Source: Mytilinidion resinicola
Lineage: Eukaryota; Ascomycota; Dothideomycetes; Mytilinidiales; Mytilinidiaceae
Length of the DNA: 64,000 nucleotides
Direction of reading: 5' to 3'
NCBI RefSeq assembly: GCF_010093595.1
Contig: NW_022985460.1
Coordinates: 516,853 to 580,852, forward strand
Part shown: piece by piece, positions 1-10,547 of the stretch
Position numbering within the stretch: the stretch's first letter is position 1
Layout of the letters: each line of letters begins with the position of its first letter
Program-made: the position numbers and the translations under genes
The notes under the pieces: model-generated
Databases searched by the model: none
What the model saw: the letters and a program-made list of their open reading frames with translations, nothing else
Told to the model about the DNA's origin: nothing

Positions 1-638
1 GCAGTAGGCAGCGGTAGGCAGGGTAGGCCACCGTACCCCAACCCCTCTCTGTAGAAGTTGTAATTGGCTAGGCACGTAGGCCGGAAACCCTGAGTGATTT
101 TGAAATATATATTTGGATTTTATAATGCCACTGTAATTGCCCCGCGTCCTGTAATTAAGATGGCATATCGCTGTTACTTCTAACTGGCCTAGTATCCTCT
201 TCCTGTACCATTGCCCATTGTCCATATATATTAGAATGGCCTGACGCTTCCTACCTTACAGCGCTGGTTTTGGACGGCGAGGCGTATAACGTGCTTATAA
301 GTCGGTGACCGTTCTCGCCTATAGAGATAACTTTGCCCGTCGAAGATACATGGCTGGGTTTGCTATGAGCACCCAGGATCTAGTATCGACCTCTAAAATG
401 CGCAGTAATCTCAGTTCGAATCTTTGGAACCTGTCTCTCGCTCTGGGTACTGAGTTCTCAGAGTCCTGATGACTTCCTGTATAGGCAAATTATGTATCGG
501 TTATAATTAAAGCAATAATTCATCGGGTGAGATACTTACCGCTAGAGCTTCAGGGTTAACTCCTCGTCCTATTAATGATGCGCAATACGCTATCTGTGAA
601 TCCGTGAGACCGGTTTCCTATGGGCAAAATTAATATAG
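1..638. other. Intergenic, window edge
   Basis: No gene seen. The first 40 bases hold a short degenerate repeat of about 10 bp (GCAGTAGGCA / GCGGTAGGCA / GGGTAGGCC). A GTTCGAATC word near 413 resembles a tRNA B box but no matching A box or cloverleaf was found. Confidence 0.5.
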
Positions 639-1208
639 CTACATGAATCGATTAGATAAATCGATCGGATAAGCATACCAAGAACGCAGAGATCTCGGAA
701 AGTATCTCAAGTGTTTCGACATGAGCTTGACGAGATTTTTCACGATCAGACTTCTCAAGTTGAGGCTCTTCCTTCGCTTTGCCCTTCTTGTCTCGGTTCG
801 ACATAGTGACAGAGTTAAGGCTGCGCCGCAGCTGGTGAGTAAAAGGTGAGTAAAAGGTGAGCAAGGGTGAGCTGACCATAGCGGCACGGAGTCACGTGAG
901 CAGAAGGGGCTGGGCAAGTGCAGGTTGGGGTTGTAAAACAGGGATTTCCTTTTGCTCTGCTGTGCCCACTGTAAAAAGTGATGTATACTCTTTGGAACAG
1001 CATAGGTCCTTCTTTCCAAGATGATAGCCGTTCCCTCACCACTATCGTTGTGATCCCAGGACACTACAGTATATTCGTGCTCCGAGTCGAGGTCGGCGTA
1101 CTTCAGCGTGCACCGCACTTGCTGATGGGATGATAGAGGATGAAACGTAAATAGACGAATCCCTGAGGCTGAGATCGGTTGATGAGTAAATCTCATTGCA
1201 TCGTCCAT
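639..1208 (-). pseudogene. HET-domain protein remnant (truncated)
   Basis: The 189-aa reading frame starts like the HET domain found in fungal heterokaryon-incompatibility proteins. Around residues 46-85 there is YTVVSWDHND, then AIILERRTYAVPKSIHHFLQW, which fits the usual Y.ALSY.WG block followed by the 'v..nL..aL' helix. The expected next block, WIDAICINQ, is absent. After about residue 88 the sequence turns low in complexity and Arg/Ser-rich, unlike a HET core. The start ATG at 1208 follows an in-frame TAG, so this is the natural N-terminus. I read it as a 5' fragment of a HET gene whose remainder is lost or frame-shifted. HET genes normally act in non-self recognition; this copy is unlikely to do so. 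It could instead be a chance resemblance. Confidence 0.4.
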
Positions 1209-1811
1209 TTTCGCATGGAGCTCGATCTGTCTTGGCGAGTTAGTCTAGTTAAACCGTTCAAAGACTGGCGCAAACCCCGCAGGAATCCACAAGTGGTTGA
1301 ACTGACCTGTGGCCAGATACTGTGGGGCCTCGGTGGTGTTCTTCGGGATTGCCGACCCAGCAGAGTCAGTTGCGAAAACGAGGGTTTCTGGCGTGTGGGC
1401 AGCGCTCGTGCTAATTTCGATTGGATCCGATATCTTCTTCCGCGACCTTTGGTAGCAGCTGAGGACGCAACTTTTACTGTAGTACTGAGGAGGTTCGGCA
1501 GCACTACAGCGCTTTACCAGATACGTGTGACGCAAGGTGGGGTGCCAAGCATTCAGTCGCAGAGCGGTGGTGCAAAATCTATTGAGGGGAAGCCAGTTTC
1601 GTTAGCGACTGTACAAGTACCATCCATATTTAACGCTTTGTGTTTAGGGGACCTAGTCTGGCATATTCAGCTTATTCTCCGATCACTGAAGCAGTCTCCT
1701 GACTACTCGTCCTGGCTATTAATCTTTCGTTGGATGATAGGCTCTGCGGACGGTGAAAGTGCTCGTCTTGCTTCCCGTCTGCAACATGATCGCTACGTTT
1801 TCAAGCTTAGC
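1209..1811. other. Interval with overlapping open frames, no clear gene
   Basis: Open frames on both strands (up to 214 codons on +, 1179-1823) overlap here but show no recognisable domain. Open frames on both strands suggest base composition rather than coding. Confidence 0.35.
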
Positions 1812-2744
1812 TTATCCTGCTAGTAGCTGCTCGAGTTCGGCCCAAGTCATGTTCGCTAGCTTGCACTGCATTTCGCGACCTGGTTGGACATGAAACAAGG
1901 GGCGTCTGCACTTAGGGCAAAGGGGAATTGTGGTCTTGAAGTTCTCAACAATCCAGGTGCGGAGGCAGTGCGCACCAAAGATATGCTGGCATTCGGTGCT
2001 GACAGCGCGGTATTTCTCGCTATTGTCGAGGTTCTCGAAGCACATGCTACACTCGGGTTCATCATTGGGGAATTCGCAAGGGACGATAGTGCTCCCAGAC
2101 GAACCATCCAACTCTCGGGCGATGTCGTCATAGTTGGTTGGAGGTCCATCACCGGCTTGCCAGCCGCAATATACCCACTCGTCAGAGGAAAAGGCTTCAT
2201 TCACAAGCCTAGAGTCGAGTTGGAAATTGGCCTTCGCGACTGTCTCAATATCTTTGTGTAGCTCGCGAAGTATTTTGCGACCATTGTACCAGTGCTTTTC
2301 TGCTTCGTGCTAGGTATACGTCGCTCGTCGCGCTTCGGTCGCACCGTAGTGCTCGCAAAGCTCAGCAATGACTGCCTGAGCAGAACGAGATAGTGGAATC
2401 ATGAGCTTCACAGGAAAGTGCTGCACAAGCTCTGGGTGGGTTGCAGCAAAGATCGCGTGGTAGAAATCCAAGGGACGCGAAGAGGGATCGGTGTCCTCAA
2501 ACATTGGCGCGATGTACTCGAAAACTGCCGCGAGTAAGCGGGCCCGGTAACGGTACTCCTGCAATTTCTCCGCTGCAGGGAGCAGCCGAGGATCTTGCTC
2601 GGGTGCATTCGGATTTAGCCCCAGGACTGTTGGCAGGATACTGAGGTTAAGATTCCTAACTCGTGGAGTCCGAGCGAACATGTTGCGGTCCGCGGGTGGC
2701 ATTATATTTGTGAGGGTTGTGTTGTTAAGGCTTGGGTTGGACAT
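1812..2744 (-). CDS. RING-finger protein, frame interrupted by one in-frame TAG
   Basis: From the ATG at 2744 one frame runs to a stop at 1812 (311 codons) and is broken only by a TAG at 2312-2310 (codon 145). The C-terminal part carries a RING-type zinc site: CSMCFENL, then CQHIFGAHCLRTW, then CPKCRRPL, matching the C-x2-C, C-x-H-x2/3-H/C and C-x2-C spacing of E3 ubiquitin ligases. The N-terminal half (a helical stretch with LLPAAEKLQEYRYRARLLAAVFEYI) matches no family I know. The stretch just after the TAG (HEAEKHWYNGRKILRELHKDI) still looks coding. A 66-nt in-phase intron (GTCATT...CCTAG) could remove the stop, but its donor is poor and no branch site is visible. CAG to TAG is a C-to-T change in a CpA context. 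The gene may be a recent pseudogene, a base-call error or an intron-containing gene. Confidence 0.6.
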
Positions 2745-2814
2745 CGTTGTGTTGGGAACAGTTGTGATGAGAAGAAATGGGTTACGGTGTGTGGGATGTT
2801 GTGTGATGGAACTA

Positions 2815-2963
2815 ACGTAGGTGATGGGTTTATTACGGTGGAGGTAGTTATTACGTTTCCGAACATTAAAAAAAAGCTTAACAGGTGCACAGATTCCGAA
2901 TTCATGTACAAGCTTAGACCACCGTAATAAATACCTCCACCGTTATAACCCCATCACCTACGT
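2815..2963. mobile_element. MITE, 149 bp, 41-bp inverted ends, TA target duplication
   Basis: The ends start ACGTAGGTGATGGG and, read inward on opposite strands, match at 38 of 41 positions. The element is flanked by TA on both sides (2813-2814 and 2964-2965). There is no coding capacity. TA duplication and short size fit a Tc1/mariner-type non-autonomous element. Its near end lies 71 bp upstream of the RING gene's ATG. Confidence 0.75.
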
Positions 2964-2965
2964 TA

Positions 2966-3785
2966 TAGAGACTGAGAAGGGAGTTGACACTCCGTTATAA
3001 GTTCCGGAGCTTCAGTTGTGAACGTCTAATGGTGAATTCAACAACATTCTTCAGCCATGATGAGGTGCTCACGATACACTTTCACCCCAATTGAAGACAC
3101 CATTGTGTAGCTATAAGAAGATTTGTGACTTCCTAGCGTAAGGAAAGTACAATATAGAGAAGAAGGGAGATATGGAAGCTTTGGAAGGAGATTATGGAGG
3201 GTTGTGTGGATAAATGAACGTTATACTGATAGAAAAATGATAGATTTAGTAGGTACGGGATAACGTAGGGTAGACGTGAAGTGACGGTTGGCTGACGAAG
3301 TCTTACAATTGTTGCTGTTCCAATGGGTCATTTTAACTGACCCCAGATTTGTTGAAACTATCTTGTTCGGGTGAAAGCCGCGACGAAGACTTTTGAGACA
3401 TTCGATCGGATAGCATTCTGGAGGTGGGAGATACTGTGAGGGAACTTCAACGAATATGATCTAATTCGATTTGAGTTTAGTCTCTCTTAATATTAGACTA
3501 GGTGGAGGCTGAAAGACTTTTGGGAGCATTCAAACCTAACTTGGCCCCTTGAGCCACGCCATACTCGACTACCTGGGGCACGTTCCGTGACTCCAGTGAA
3601 CGCCTTAGGATGCACTCTTTTGGTGACTGCCACCTCTAAACGCCGAAAAAGAATCCTCGCCATAAGTGTTGTGAGTAAAACCCGCTAGGGTCCGTCCAAA
3701 CCGAAGGCCCAGTCTCTAGGAAGCCTAGGATGTAGCGCAATATACAGATGTGCAAATGTGTGATGGTCGCTGCATGAACCACGCC
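2966..3785. other. Intergenic
   Basis: No gene, repeat or RNA recognised. It separates the RING gene's upstream side from the 3' end of rpb3. Confidence 0.5.
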
Positions 3786-4902
3786 TCACCACGGATTCCC
3801 ACCGCCGCCACCATACGGCGTCGCGCCATACGGCGTGGTACCTCCGCCACCACCCCATGTGCTCGTGTTACCATACGGCGTCGTGTAGCCCTGTTCCGGA
3901 GCTCCATAGCCCTGCCCGCCATTCATCTGCGGACTTTGGCCACCGCCATAGCCGTCCACACCATTCGTCTCTTCTGTACCAGTAAGATCACCGATTATGC
4001 CGGCAAGTTTGCGCTGTAGGACTTTGATGCCCTGGAGTACAATCTGGTCAGGCTCAAGGCCACCGACTGTTTCTACATCGAAGAAGAAACGGGTGGGGAC
4101 AGCGTCGTAATCGAACGGCTCGCCCTCTTGCGGGATGCCATCGATGTTTGCGTTCTCCTCGTTTTTGGGCCTAGCAAAATAAGCAAACATGCTAATTTCC
4201 ATCTTGATGACTTGTTCTAGATGTCACTCACCACTCCTTTATCGGATCTTCCTCAAACCAGTAATCCAGATGTCGCAGCTTGTTGTTCGGGTCGTACTCA
4301 AACCCGATTGCCGCACTGGGCGCCCACTTCGCGTGCTCCTTCGCAATCCCTTTCTTGGCAACACACTTCATCTTGATGCTCTGGCCTCTCCTCAGCTTCA
4401 CGATTATGCTTCCTAGTCCATCTGGGTCCGTGATGACTGGTAGGCCAATCTCTTCATTTGGTCGGCCCTCCGAGACCACCAAGTCGCGCGCATACACCTT
4501 CATTATGTCATTTCCAGTACACTTCGCGTCGAGCATGAGAACGACGCTGCATAGCTCGCAGTAACCATCGCAGTCGCAGTCGCGCGAGGCCAGAAGGTCG
4601 TCGACGTTGGTGCTATTTAGTGGAATCAGTCCGAGGCGGTGGCAGATGAACTCGTCGGCAAGGACGGAGGTGTTGTCAAGGACCTCGACGACATCGATGG
4701 CTATAGTGGGAACTTCGGCGAGCATAACCCGCCGCAGCGAGTTGGCCGTGGCGAGGTCGAAGTTCTGGATCAGGAAGTTGGCGCGTGTGCTGTCGGCCTG
4801 GGCAAATCTGTTAGCATACGGCTGAAGACTGAGAGAGAGGAGAGGCTGTACATTAAGGAATCGCACGTTGATTGCGCCGCCTTCCATGTCGTAGGGGTCC
4901 AT
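3786..4902 (-). CDS. rpb3: RNA polymerase II subunit Rpb3
   Basis: Encodes a 333-aa Rpb3 (alpha-like) subunit, which pairs with Rpb11 to nucleate Pol II assembly in the nucleus. Three exons: 4902-4852, 4797-4232 and 4170-3786; introns of 54 nt (GTACAG...GCTAAC...CAG) and 61 nt (GTGAGT...CTAG). The 54-nt intron is a multiple of three and stays open, so it can be mistaken for coding. The protein starts MDPYDMEGGAINVRF, then has the alpha motif (NFDLATANSLRRVMLAEVPT), the zinc site CDCDGYCELC (CxCx3Cx2C as in yeast Rpb3) and the strongly conserved CVAKKGIAKEHAKW. The tail is rich in Gly and TPYG repeats and ends GGGGGNPW, like the short Gly-rich tail ending in Trp of yeast Rpb3 but longer. It is convergent with nothing nearby and shares the upstream region with the calcipressin gene. 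Confidence 0.96.
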
Positions 4903-6377
4903 GATGGCGGCGGAGGTGAGAGACACGCACGGGGACAAAGGAGGCGGGACCGTGGACTGAGGTTGGTGTTTTGGGCAGACACTGAAAGTGCTCAGCCGAT
5001 CGCGTAAGCACGTGTTAGCTCCCGGTGCGGACGCAGCTGAGGTGGAAGGCGGAGGTGAGGCTGTGTGAGGATTTGGAAGCTGGATCGTGAATCTTTGTCG
5101 TCGACTGCTTTGAGCCGCAGTCGTCGGGTCTCGCCGCAACGATTCTCCGAGGTATTATCACGTGACTGTCCGTCTCAAACTCCACTTCATTCATCAAGTT
5201 CAAGTTGGAGGATCACAAAGGTCTGGAGTTCCTACTATGGTATGTAACAGTGGCTTTGACATGCCACCGACCAGATCGGATACAAATATTTCTCGGAAAC
5301 CGAAGGTTTCCACGTGGATTGGCGACCTGCGCGCATGCTTCACATAGCGACTCTATGGACTTTCGTTGATCACTTCATGGATTTACGAGATAGTTAGCCT
5401 GCATCATCATATCAAAACACTCTGAAACGATGAAGTGGTAGAAAACATTGGATGTCCGGTTTAGCGGTCGTTTAGAATCGTCGTATATGCTTACTAGGAC
5501 ACTCATGTAAGATCTTAAGGAGTAAGTTATTGCGGCGTCGTCTCACACAAATGTGCCTTGCAAACCCCTTTGAACAGCTGTTTCCTGTTTCCACATCACG
5601 GAAGAAGCGACGTCCGCAACCCCGGGAAACATTGTGACGATAGCATGCTTCGCCACCAAACCTTGGTACACTTCTCATCCGCCGGTCGCCGCCGATATGA
5701 CCTTACCACACGCCTTGGAGGCTTCGGCCGAAATGCTATTCGGCCTTGGTAGGTGTTGGCGACAAGGCGTGTAGCAAAGCCTTGCCTGCAACGGAGGCGG
5801 AGAAGGTTCACGAAGCCTCATGTGGACTCTGAGGCGCGAAGGACCCAATGTATCCACACGAGGCCCCTTTGTAACTATTGCTTCTCGGACTGCGCCTGCA
5901 AGGAGTCGGCGCAAATGATAGGAACCCCAGTAGTGCGAGGGGCGTTCCCGACCCAGGGGTATATTCCACGATCTTTGTAGCATGGCCAGAAGAGTCCCAC
6001 AGTACGCATTTCGTCCCGTGATCCTGGGCGAGACGCCAGCGGCCAGCGGCAGTTGCAGCACTGAGTCCTTGGAGCCACGCAAACGCGGACAATGATGCGC
6101 CGGGGGGATTTGGGGTTCGTGTGATTTGTGTTTTGGGGCAGTGCAAAAGAATCCAGAATGACAGGCCCGAGAAGGCCGGCCATGGCTGAGCAGTCATTGG
6201 ACGCTCCCCTGTGCCTCGTCGTCGCCGCTAAGCCCCCGCAACCACCACATGGTATACATAAATCTTCCGCCTTCTTTCTGTCTTTGCTCTCACCACCACC
6301 AAGCCTACAGACCTCCTTCTCCTCTACCTGCTACTGCATAAGATTCTTGTGGCGGAGATCACCCCTCAACTATCAAA
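4903..6377. other. Divergent intergenic region between rpb3 and calcipressin
   Basis: Holds both promoters. Near rpb3 there is a CACGTGA (E-box-like) at about 5158. Near calcipressin a TATA-like GGTATACATAAAT at about 6251 is followed by a pyrimidine-rich leader. Several overlapping frames on both strands between 5470 and 6200 have no recognisable product and are taken as non-coding. Confidence 0.5.
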
Positions 6378-7279
6378 ATGGCCGTCGATTTACCATCTCT
6401 AAACACCTCGCGGAATTCCTCAAGGGATGAGAACAAATCGCCACTCACTCTGGACCTCTCCGATCTCCCTCAACTGATCCAGCCGTCTCCCCCCTCTAAT
6501 ACTCTCATAATCACAGTAAGTACTCCTTCAGATAGCAACAGCAGAATCTCCGAGTTTCCCCTTTGTATCGCCACCTCACCCTTCAACGACGTCCCTAACA
6601 ATTCCACCAGAACCTCCTCGAACCTGAGATATTCCACCCAGCGAACCTCATCCAAATACAAGACCTTATAAACCAACATGCTCCCATCCACACCTGGGCA
6701 CCCCTCAAATCCTTCCGCCGCATCGTCGTCTCCTTCCTCGACATCCCAGCGGCCATCCTCATCCGCCAGACCCTCGACGGCGAGACCCTCATGGGCCACC
6801 GCATCCGCATCTACTTCGGCCAGCATACCCCCATCAAGCCCACCGACCAGCACCTGCCGCTCCCTAAAGCCGACAAACTCTTCTTCATCAGCCCGCCACC
6901 GTCCCCGCCCCACGGCTGGGAAATGCACAACGAGAGCGAGCCGAACAAGATGGTCCATGCTGAGGATCTGGCGAGCGCGCTTGCGAAGCTAAGGGCTGCG
7001 CACATTGACGCGTCGAGCCCAATAAATGAGGACGGGAATTCGGAGGCGAGTCCTGGTGTCAAGCGGAGGAGTCGGAGCTCGACGATTGTGTATCACCCCG
7101 AGGACCATGGAGACAGCCCGGATTTGCCCGCGATTGAGGTCGAGGATACCACGCTGACGCCGGCGCTGAGTCCCGTGGATGCGATGGAAGGGGTCGAGGG
7201 CGCGATTGCGCTGGAGAGAGCGCAAGGCAAGACGACGAAGACATCTAGGCCGCCTGTGGAGCTCATGTCGGATGCGTAA
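6378..7279 (+). CDS. rcn1: Calcipressin (regulator of calcineurin)
   Basis: A 268-aa member of the calcipressin/RCAN family, which binds and modulates calcineurin in fungal Ca2+ signalling. Two exons, 6378-6515 and 6611-7279; the 95-nt intron has GTAAGT, a CTAAC branch and CAG, and removing it joins LIIT to NLLEPEIF. The N-terminal half is an RRM-like fold (SFRRIVVSFLDIPAAILIRQ, then GHRIRIYFGQH). It is followed by the family signature FFISPPPSPPHGWE at about residues 140-153, the SP-repeat docking region. The C-terminal third is acidic and Ser-rich, with a phosphorylatable SRSSTIVYHP stretch, and ends RPPVELMSDA, a short conserved tail in fungal homologues. The start is the first ATG after a pyrimidine-rich leader. 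Confidence 0.92.
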
Positions 7280-7776
7280 CTGGCTTTGGTATTGCAGCGT
7301 ACATGGAATGGCGTTTTGGTCGGTTCGGGATAATTTCAGCCTGGAATAAAGGCTTCGGATTTTAGGTATTATTAGGAGTCTTGGGGATGAGAGCAGCTAG
7401 GAAAGTAGCTATGCTTCGTATAATGGAAACGAGCGTGCGTCTTGCATCTCACTTGGGACCTCGATCCTGCTGTGAGGACGCTTGACGAGGTTTGCTCTCT
7501 GCGAGATCAGGAAATTTTAATTATCTTCTAAATCAAATATTTCCCGTCTATCTCCATCTCCATTATCTCCCAAACTTGCATTCATTTACTCTCAATCGCG
7601 GAGTGCAGGCTCGGTTGCAGGTGAGCATCGTCCTCTGCTAAGACTTTTCCTTCACTCTAGACCTTCACTACGAGCCTTGCTCTTGGAGTCACATGCTCTG
7701 TCGTCATGCTGGACTATAAAGCTGCTGACCCCCGCTCACTTTCGGTTCTTCATCCTCACATCAACCACTCAACAGG
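7280..7776. other. Intergenic, promoter side of 2EXR gene A
   Basis: Pyrimidine-rich tracts (about 7535-7600) typical of fungal promoters. No gene seen. Confidence 0.4.
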
Positions 7777-7797
7777 CCTCAGATCTTGCGGTTCCGC
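7777..7797 (+). promoter_or_regulatory. Leader block shared with the next paralogue
   Basis: CCTCAGATCTTGCGGTTCCG here recurs as CCTCAGATCTGGAGGTTCCG at 9248-9268. Both sit just upstream of a GTA-type donor and an intron-like stretch ending in AG close to the ATG, so they probably mark the last bases of a 5' UTR exon. Confidence 0.45.
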
Positions 7798-7871
7798 AAG
7801 GTACATTAGACTTCAAAAGCTGGAGATTGTGGAGCTGTGCTGACTTGGTTGAATGAACAAGGCAGGCCAGG

Positions 7872-8753
7872 ATGGCGGATCTAGAACCAGAGGGCCATGA
7901 TGAGGACGAGATGACGGATATCGACATCACTTCCGACGACGAACCAACTCCAATCACCGAAGAATTTAGGGAGGCCGGCCTGGTGTGGAAACCATCGAAG
8001 AAGGCCGACTGCAATCGGATCAGCTTCCTCGACTGTCCCCGTGAGGTCTGGGACGAGGTATACAGAGCAAGCTTGCTTAGAGGTGACGTAGAGCGCGACA
8101 TGTACTCGTACTGCGGAGAAGGACCCCGATTCGTTTTCTCCCCGTACTATGATCCGCCGTTGTTCGTGCTCTTCTCCGTTTGCCAGCAGCTGCGAGCCGA
8201 GGCGCAGCAGGTCTATTACCAGGAGACCACGTTCATACAAGAGGGCGGAACCTTGGACGATTTTCGTATGATCCTACTCGAAGATCCCAACTGCCGCGAC
8301 AATTACTGCACTATCCTGAGGAAATTCTACGACCCATTCCGATGCGCCTGTGTCATCGTCCCCGAGCCATACTCGTCGTTGGTTAGGCGACTGGACCTTT
8401 CCATAACCTGGTCTTGCTATTCGGATGGTCCCTTGACAAAGGCGACTAAGAATGCCGTCGCCATGATCACCGCGGCGTTTCCGAAAATCTCGGCAACTCC
8501 CAATGCTGCTCGCGTGGATTTCAGAATCAACTGTGCTAGTTTCTATTGCCACCCAACGCTATCAAAAGTCAATCCACGCGAGATCCCCGTGGAGCGTGCA
8601 GTGGATCTCTTGGCTAGCGCGCTTGGTCTAGAGCTAGCTTTACCAGAATGGTTCAAGCTCAGCTTCTCTGAGTCTCAGCGCGAGTGGCAGACCTATGGTT
8701 GGCAGCCAGTCTGGGAGGCTTTGAAAGAGAGTGGGAAGTTCACCAACGTCTAG
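7872..8753 (+). CDS. 2EXR-type (F-box-like) family protein A
   Basis: A 293-aa single-exon protein. After an acidic N-terminus (residues 1-30) comes GLVWKPSKKADCNRISFLDCPREVWDEVYRASLL, the family core: a Trp-Lys-Pro-Ser lead, then a helix with the E..R..VY pattern seen in fungal 2EXR/F-box-like proteins. A second block, VCQQLRAEAQQVYYQETTF, is the usual 'CrqiraEa..vyY..n.F' strand-helix. Later blocks (PYSSLVRRLDLSI; ALPEWFKLSF; WQPVWEALKES) are shared with the paralogues at 9345-13374. It is the best-preserved member of the array. No enzymatic motif is visible; function unknown, with protein-protein interaction likely. The ATG (GGATGGCGGAT) matches the start context of the paralogues. Confidence 0.82.
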   Translation: MADLEPEGHDEDEMTDIDITSDDEPTPITEEFREAGLVWKPSKKADCNRISFLDCPREVWDEVYRASLLRGDVERDMYSYCGEGPRFVFSPYYDPPLFVLFSVCQQLRAEAQQVYYQETTFIQEGGTLDDFRMILLEDPNCRDNYCTILRKFYDPFRCACVIVPEPYSSLVRRLDLSITWSCYSDGPLTKATKNAVAMITAAFPKISATPNAARVDFRINCASFYCHPTLSKVNPREIPVERAVDLLASALGLELALPEWFKLSFSESQREWQTYGWQPVWEALKESGKFTNV

Positions 8754-9344
8754 TGGACGGATTCGACATCAACGGCAGGACGGGTCGCTTAGTGTCTGGA
8801 AGGGCTTGGGCTGAAGGTCATACAATCGTGGACAAATCGGCATGAAGATGTACGCCCTCTAACAATTAGTATGACTACTTGCCAGTTCTCTTGGCGGGGG
8901 TGACTTCCTTCAATCCACCTCTTTCATCATTCATTCTTCGTAAGCTTGGTTGTGGACATTGTGATCTCGTTTGTGTCGTGATGCTTGTCTTTAACGTGTG
9001 TGTTTTTGGGGAGTTTCTCTCCTCAAAATAATATACTGTTCCTTTGTTTTCTTTTGTTTCAAGCTACCGCACTGTGTTCCCAAGCCCTCCTCAATGCCCA
9101 CTATCCTGCTAGTGCCATGTGCTGTATGGTCTAGGAGAACCGTAGGCGCGTTCGCGGTTAGCGCGCTAAGCATCTGATGCCCCACTTCACTTCACCCGTT
9201 CGTTCAATTCTCCGTCATCCAACCTCTTCCACCGCGACCAGAAGGGACCTCAGATCTGGAGGTTCCGCTCGCGGTAATGTCCTGCGCCTTAACTGAGAGT
9301 CTTGAGTGGGCACTGATGTGGTCGAATTCGCAGGGCAAGCCGCG
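8754..9344. other. Intergenic between 2EXR genes A and B
   Basis: Contains the shared leader block at 9248-9268 and an intron-like stretch (GTAATG...TTCGCAG) ending at about 9333, just before the next ATG. No other gene. Confidence 0.45.
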
Positions 9345-10130
9345 ATGGCGCATTGGGACATGAGTGACCTCGCTACGGTGGAGAAGAGACTCAACGCTGC
9401 ATTGGAAGACGCCTCGACAAATCGTACAGAGCGACGTAAATCGGCAGGGCTGGAGTGGGAAGCCTCGAACACCGCCGACCCCAATCGTATCAGCTTCCTG
9501 GGCCTCTCCCTCGAACTGCGGGAAATGATATACAAAGAGGCTCTCGTCTGCGAGGAGTTGACTTGCAACTGGCTTCCCGACAATCCTGAAGAACGATACA
9601 TCAACAAGAACAACCGCAAAGCTCAACCAAACGTGGCTCTTTTTGATGTTTGTCGTCAGATAAGCGCCGAAGCACAAAAGGTCTATTACGGCATCAACAC
9701 CTTCACCACTCGCCGAATGTTTGCCTTCGAACTGGCTGGCCGATACGCTATGATGGTGCCCGCTCCTTACAAGGACCTTGTCCGTCAAGTCCAATACTCT
9801 TTCGACTTCAGACATGTGTATTGTCGCCCAAACCAGTTTCGCACCTACATCGACATGGTACGGAGATGGTTTCCCTCCGCACATGTTGAGATCAAGCTCT
9901 GGGACTACCCCTCTTCTGCTCACTTCGAGAACTTTACATCCCGAGAAGAGCATTCCAATCCTGGAATCGGTTTGTGGAGAGAATTGACCGGCTGGGATGA
10001 GATTCCTGAGGGGTTTGGGGTCACCATCGAGGGAGTTGGTTTCTATCATAAGCACCTCGTAGATGCTCTGGAAAGATGGAGGAGCCAGGGTACCGCCTAC
10101 AAGCAAGGAAAGGCACATCTCATTGGCTAG
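9345..10130 (+). CDS. 2EXR-type (F-box-like) family protein B
   Basis: A 261-aa single-exon protein starting MAHWDMSDL. It has the family core GLEWEASNTADPNRISFLGLSLELREMIYKEALVCEE at about residues 32-68 and VCRQISAEAQKVYYGINTF. A short insert-free middle (MMVPAPYKDLVRQVQYSFDF) aligns with PYSSLVRRLDLSI of protein A. It lacks the long acidic N-terminus of genes A, C and D. An in-frame ATG-like codon upstream (9306) was not used because ATGGCG at 9345 is the start context shared by the paralogues and sits right after a splice-acceptor-like CAG. Part of the tandem array; function unknown. Confidence 0.8.
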   Translation: MAHWDMSDLATVEKRLNAALEDASTNRTERRKSAGLEWEASNTADPNRISFLGLSLELREMIYKEALVCEELTCNWLPDNPEERYINKNNRKAQPNVALFDVCRQISAEAQKVYYGINTFTTRRMFAFELAGRYAMMVPAPYKDLVRQVQYSFDFRHVYCRPNQFRTYIDMVRRWFPSAHVEIKLWDYPSSAHFENFTSREEHSNPGIGLWRELTGWDEIPEGFGVTIEGVGFYHKHLVDALERWRSQGTAYKQGKAHLIG

Positions 10131-10547
10131 GGGTAATGTAGATTGAAGTGTATACCCTGGGATCGAGTTACGACTTTCGTCCTAACTACTCGAATCAGTA
10201 TCGAAGAAACGATAATTGGTGATGGCGCCGTCTGAGGCAGCTAGAGGAAATGTTTACACATGATTCTCAACAGCCTCTACTTACTCTCGATTCCTTCCTT
10301 CCCTTCTTCCGTGCCTCATCATCTGCATCTTAACGGTGACGTGACCTGATCTGCCACGTGCTGCTTGCGTAGCGTGGCCACTTCACCGCGACAGGCCTCC
10401 ATCTTCGGTTCTTCGCTCCACGCACTCCACTACCTTACCTTCTTCATTCTCTATTTCTGTCTCCTGTCTGAAGGTTCTTCCTGGAGTAAGTACCGACCTA
10501 ACTTTCTATATCCTGCCACTTATACTGACTTTGCCGAGCTCGCAGGC
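10131..10547. other. Intergenic with probable 5' UTR intron of pseudogene C
   Basis: GTAAGT near 10488 and CAG at 10545 frame a 5' UTR intron ending two bases before the ATG, the same layout as genes A and B. CT-rich stretch around 10290-10320. Confidence 0.45.

Noticed and set aside
360..440. GTTCGAATC B-box-like word at about 413
   Set aside because: No A box at the right distance and no cloverleaf.
1179..1823. 214-codon plus-strand frame
   Set aside because: Overlaps the HET remnant start, no recognisable domain, several other frames open over the same interval.
5470..6200. Overlapping open frames on both strands
   Set aside because: No domain, frames open on both strands, position in a divergent promoter region.
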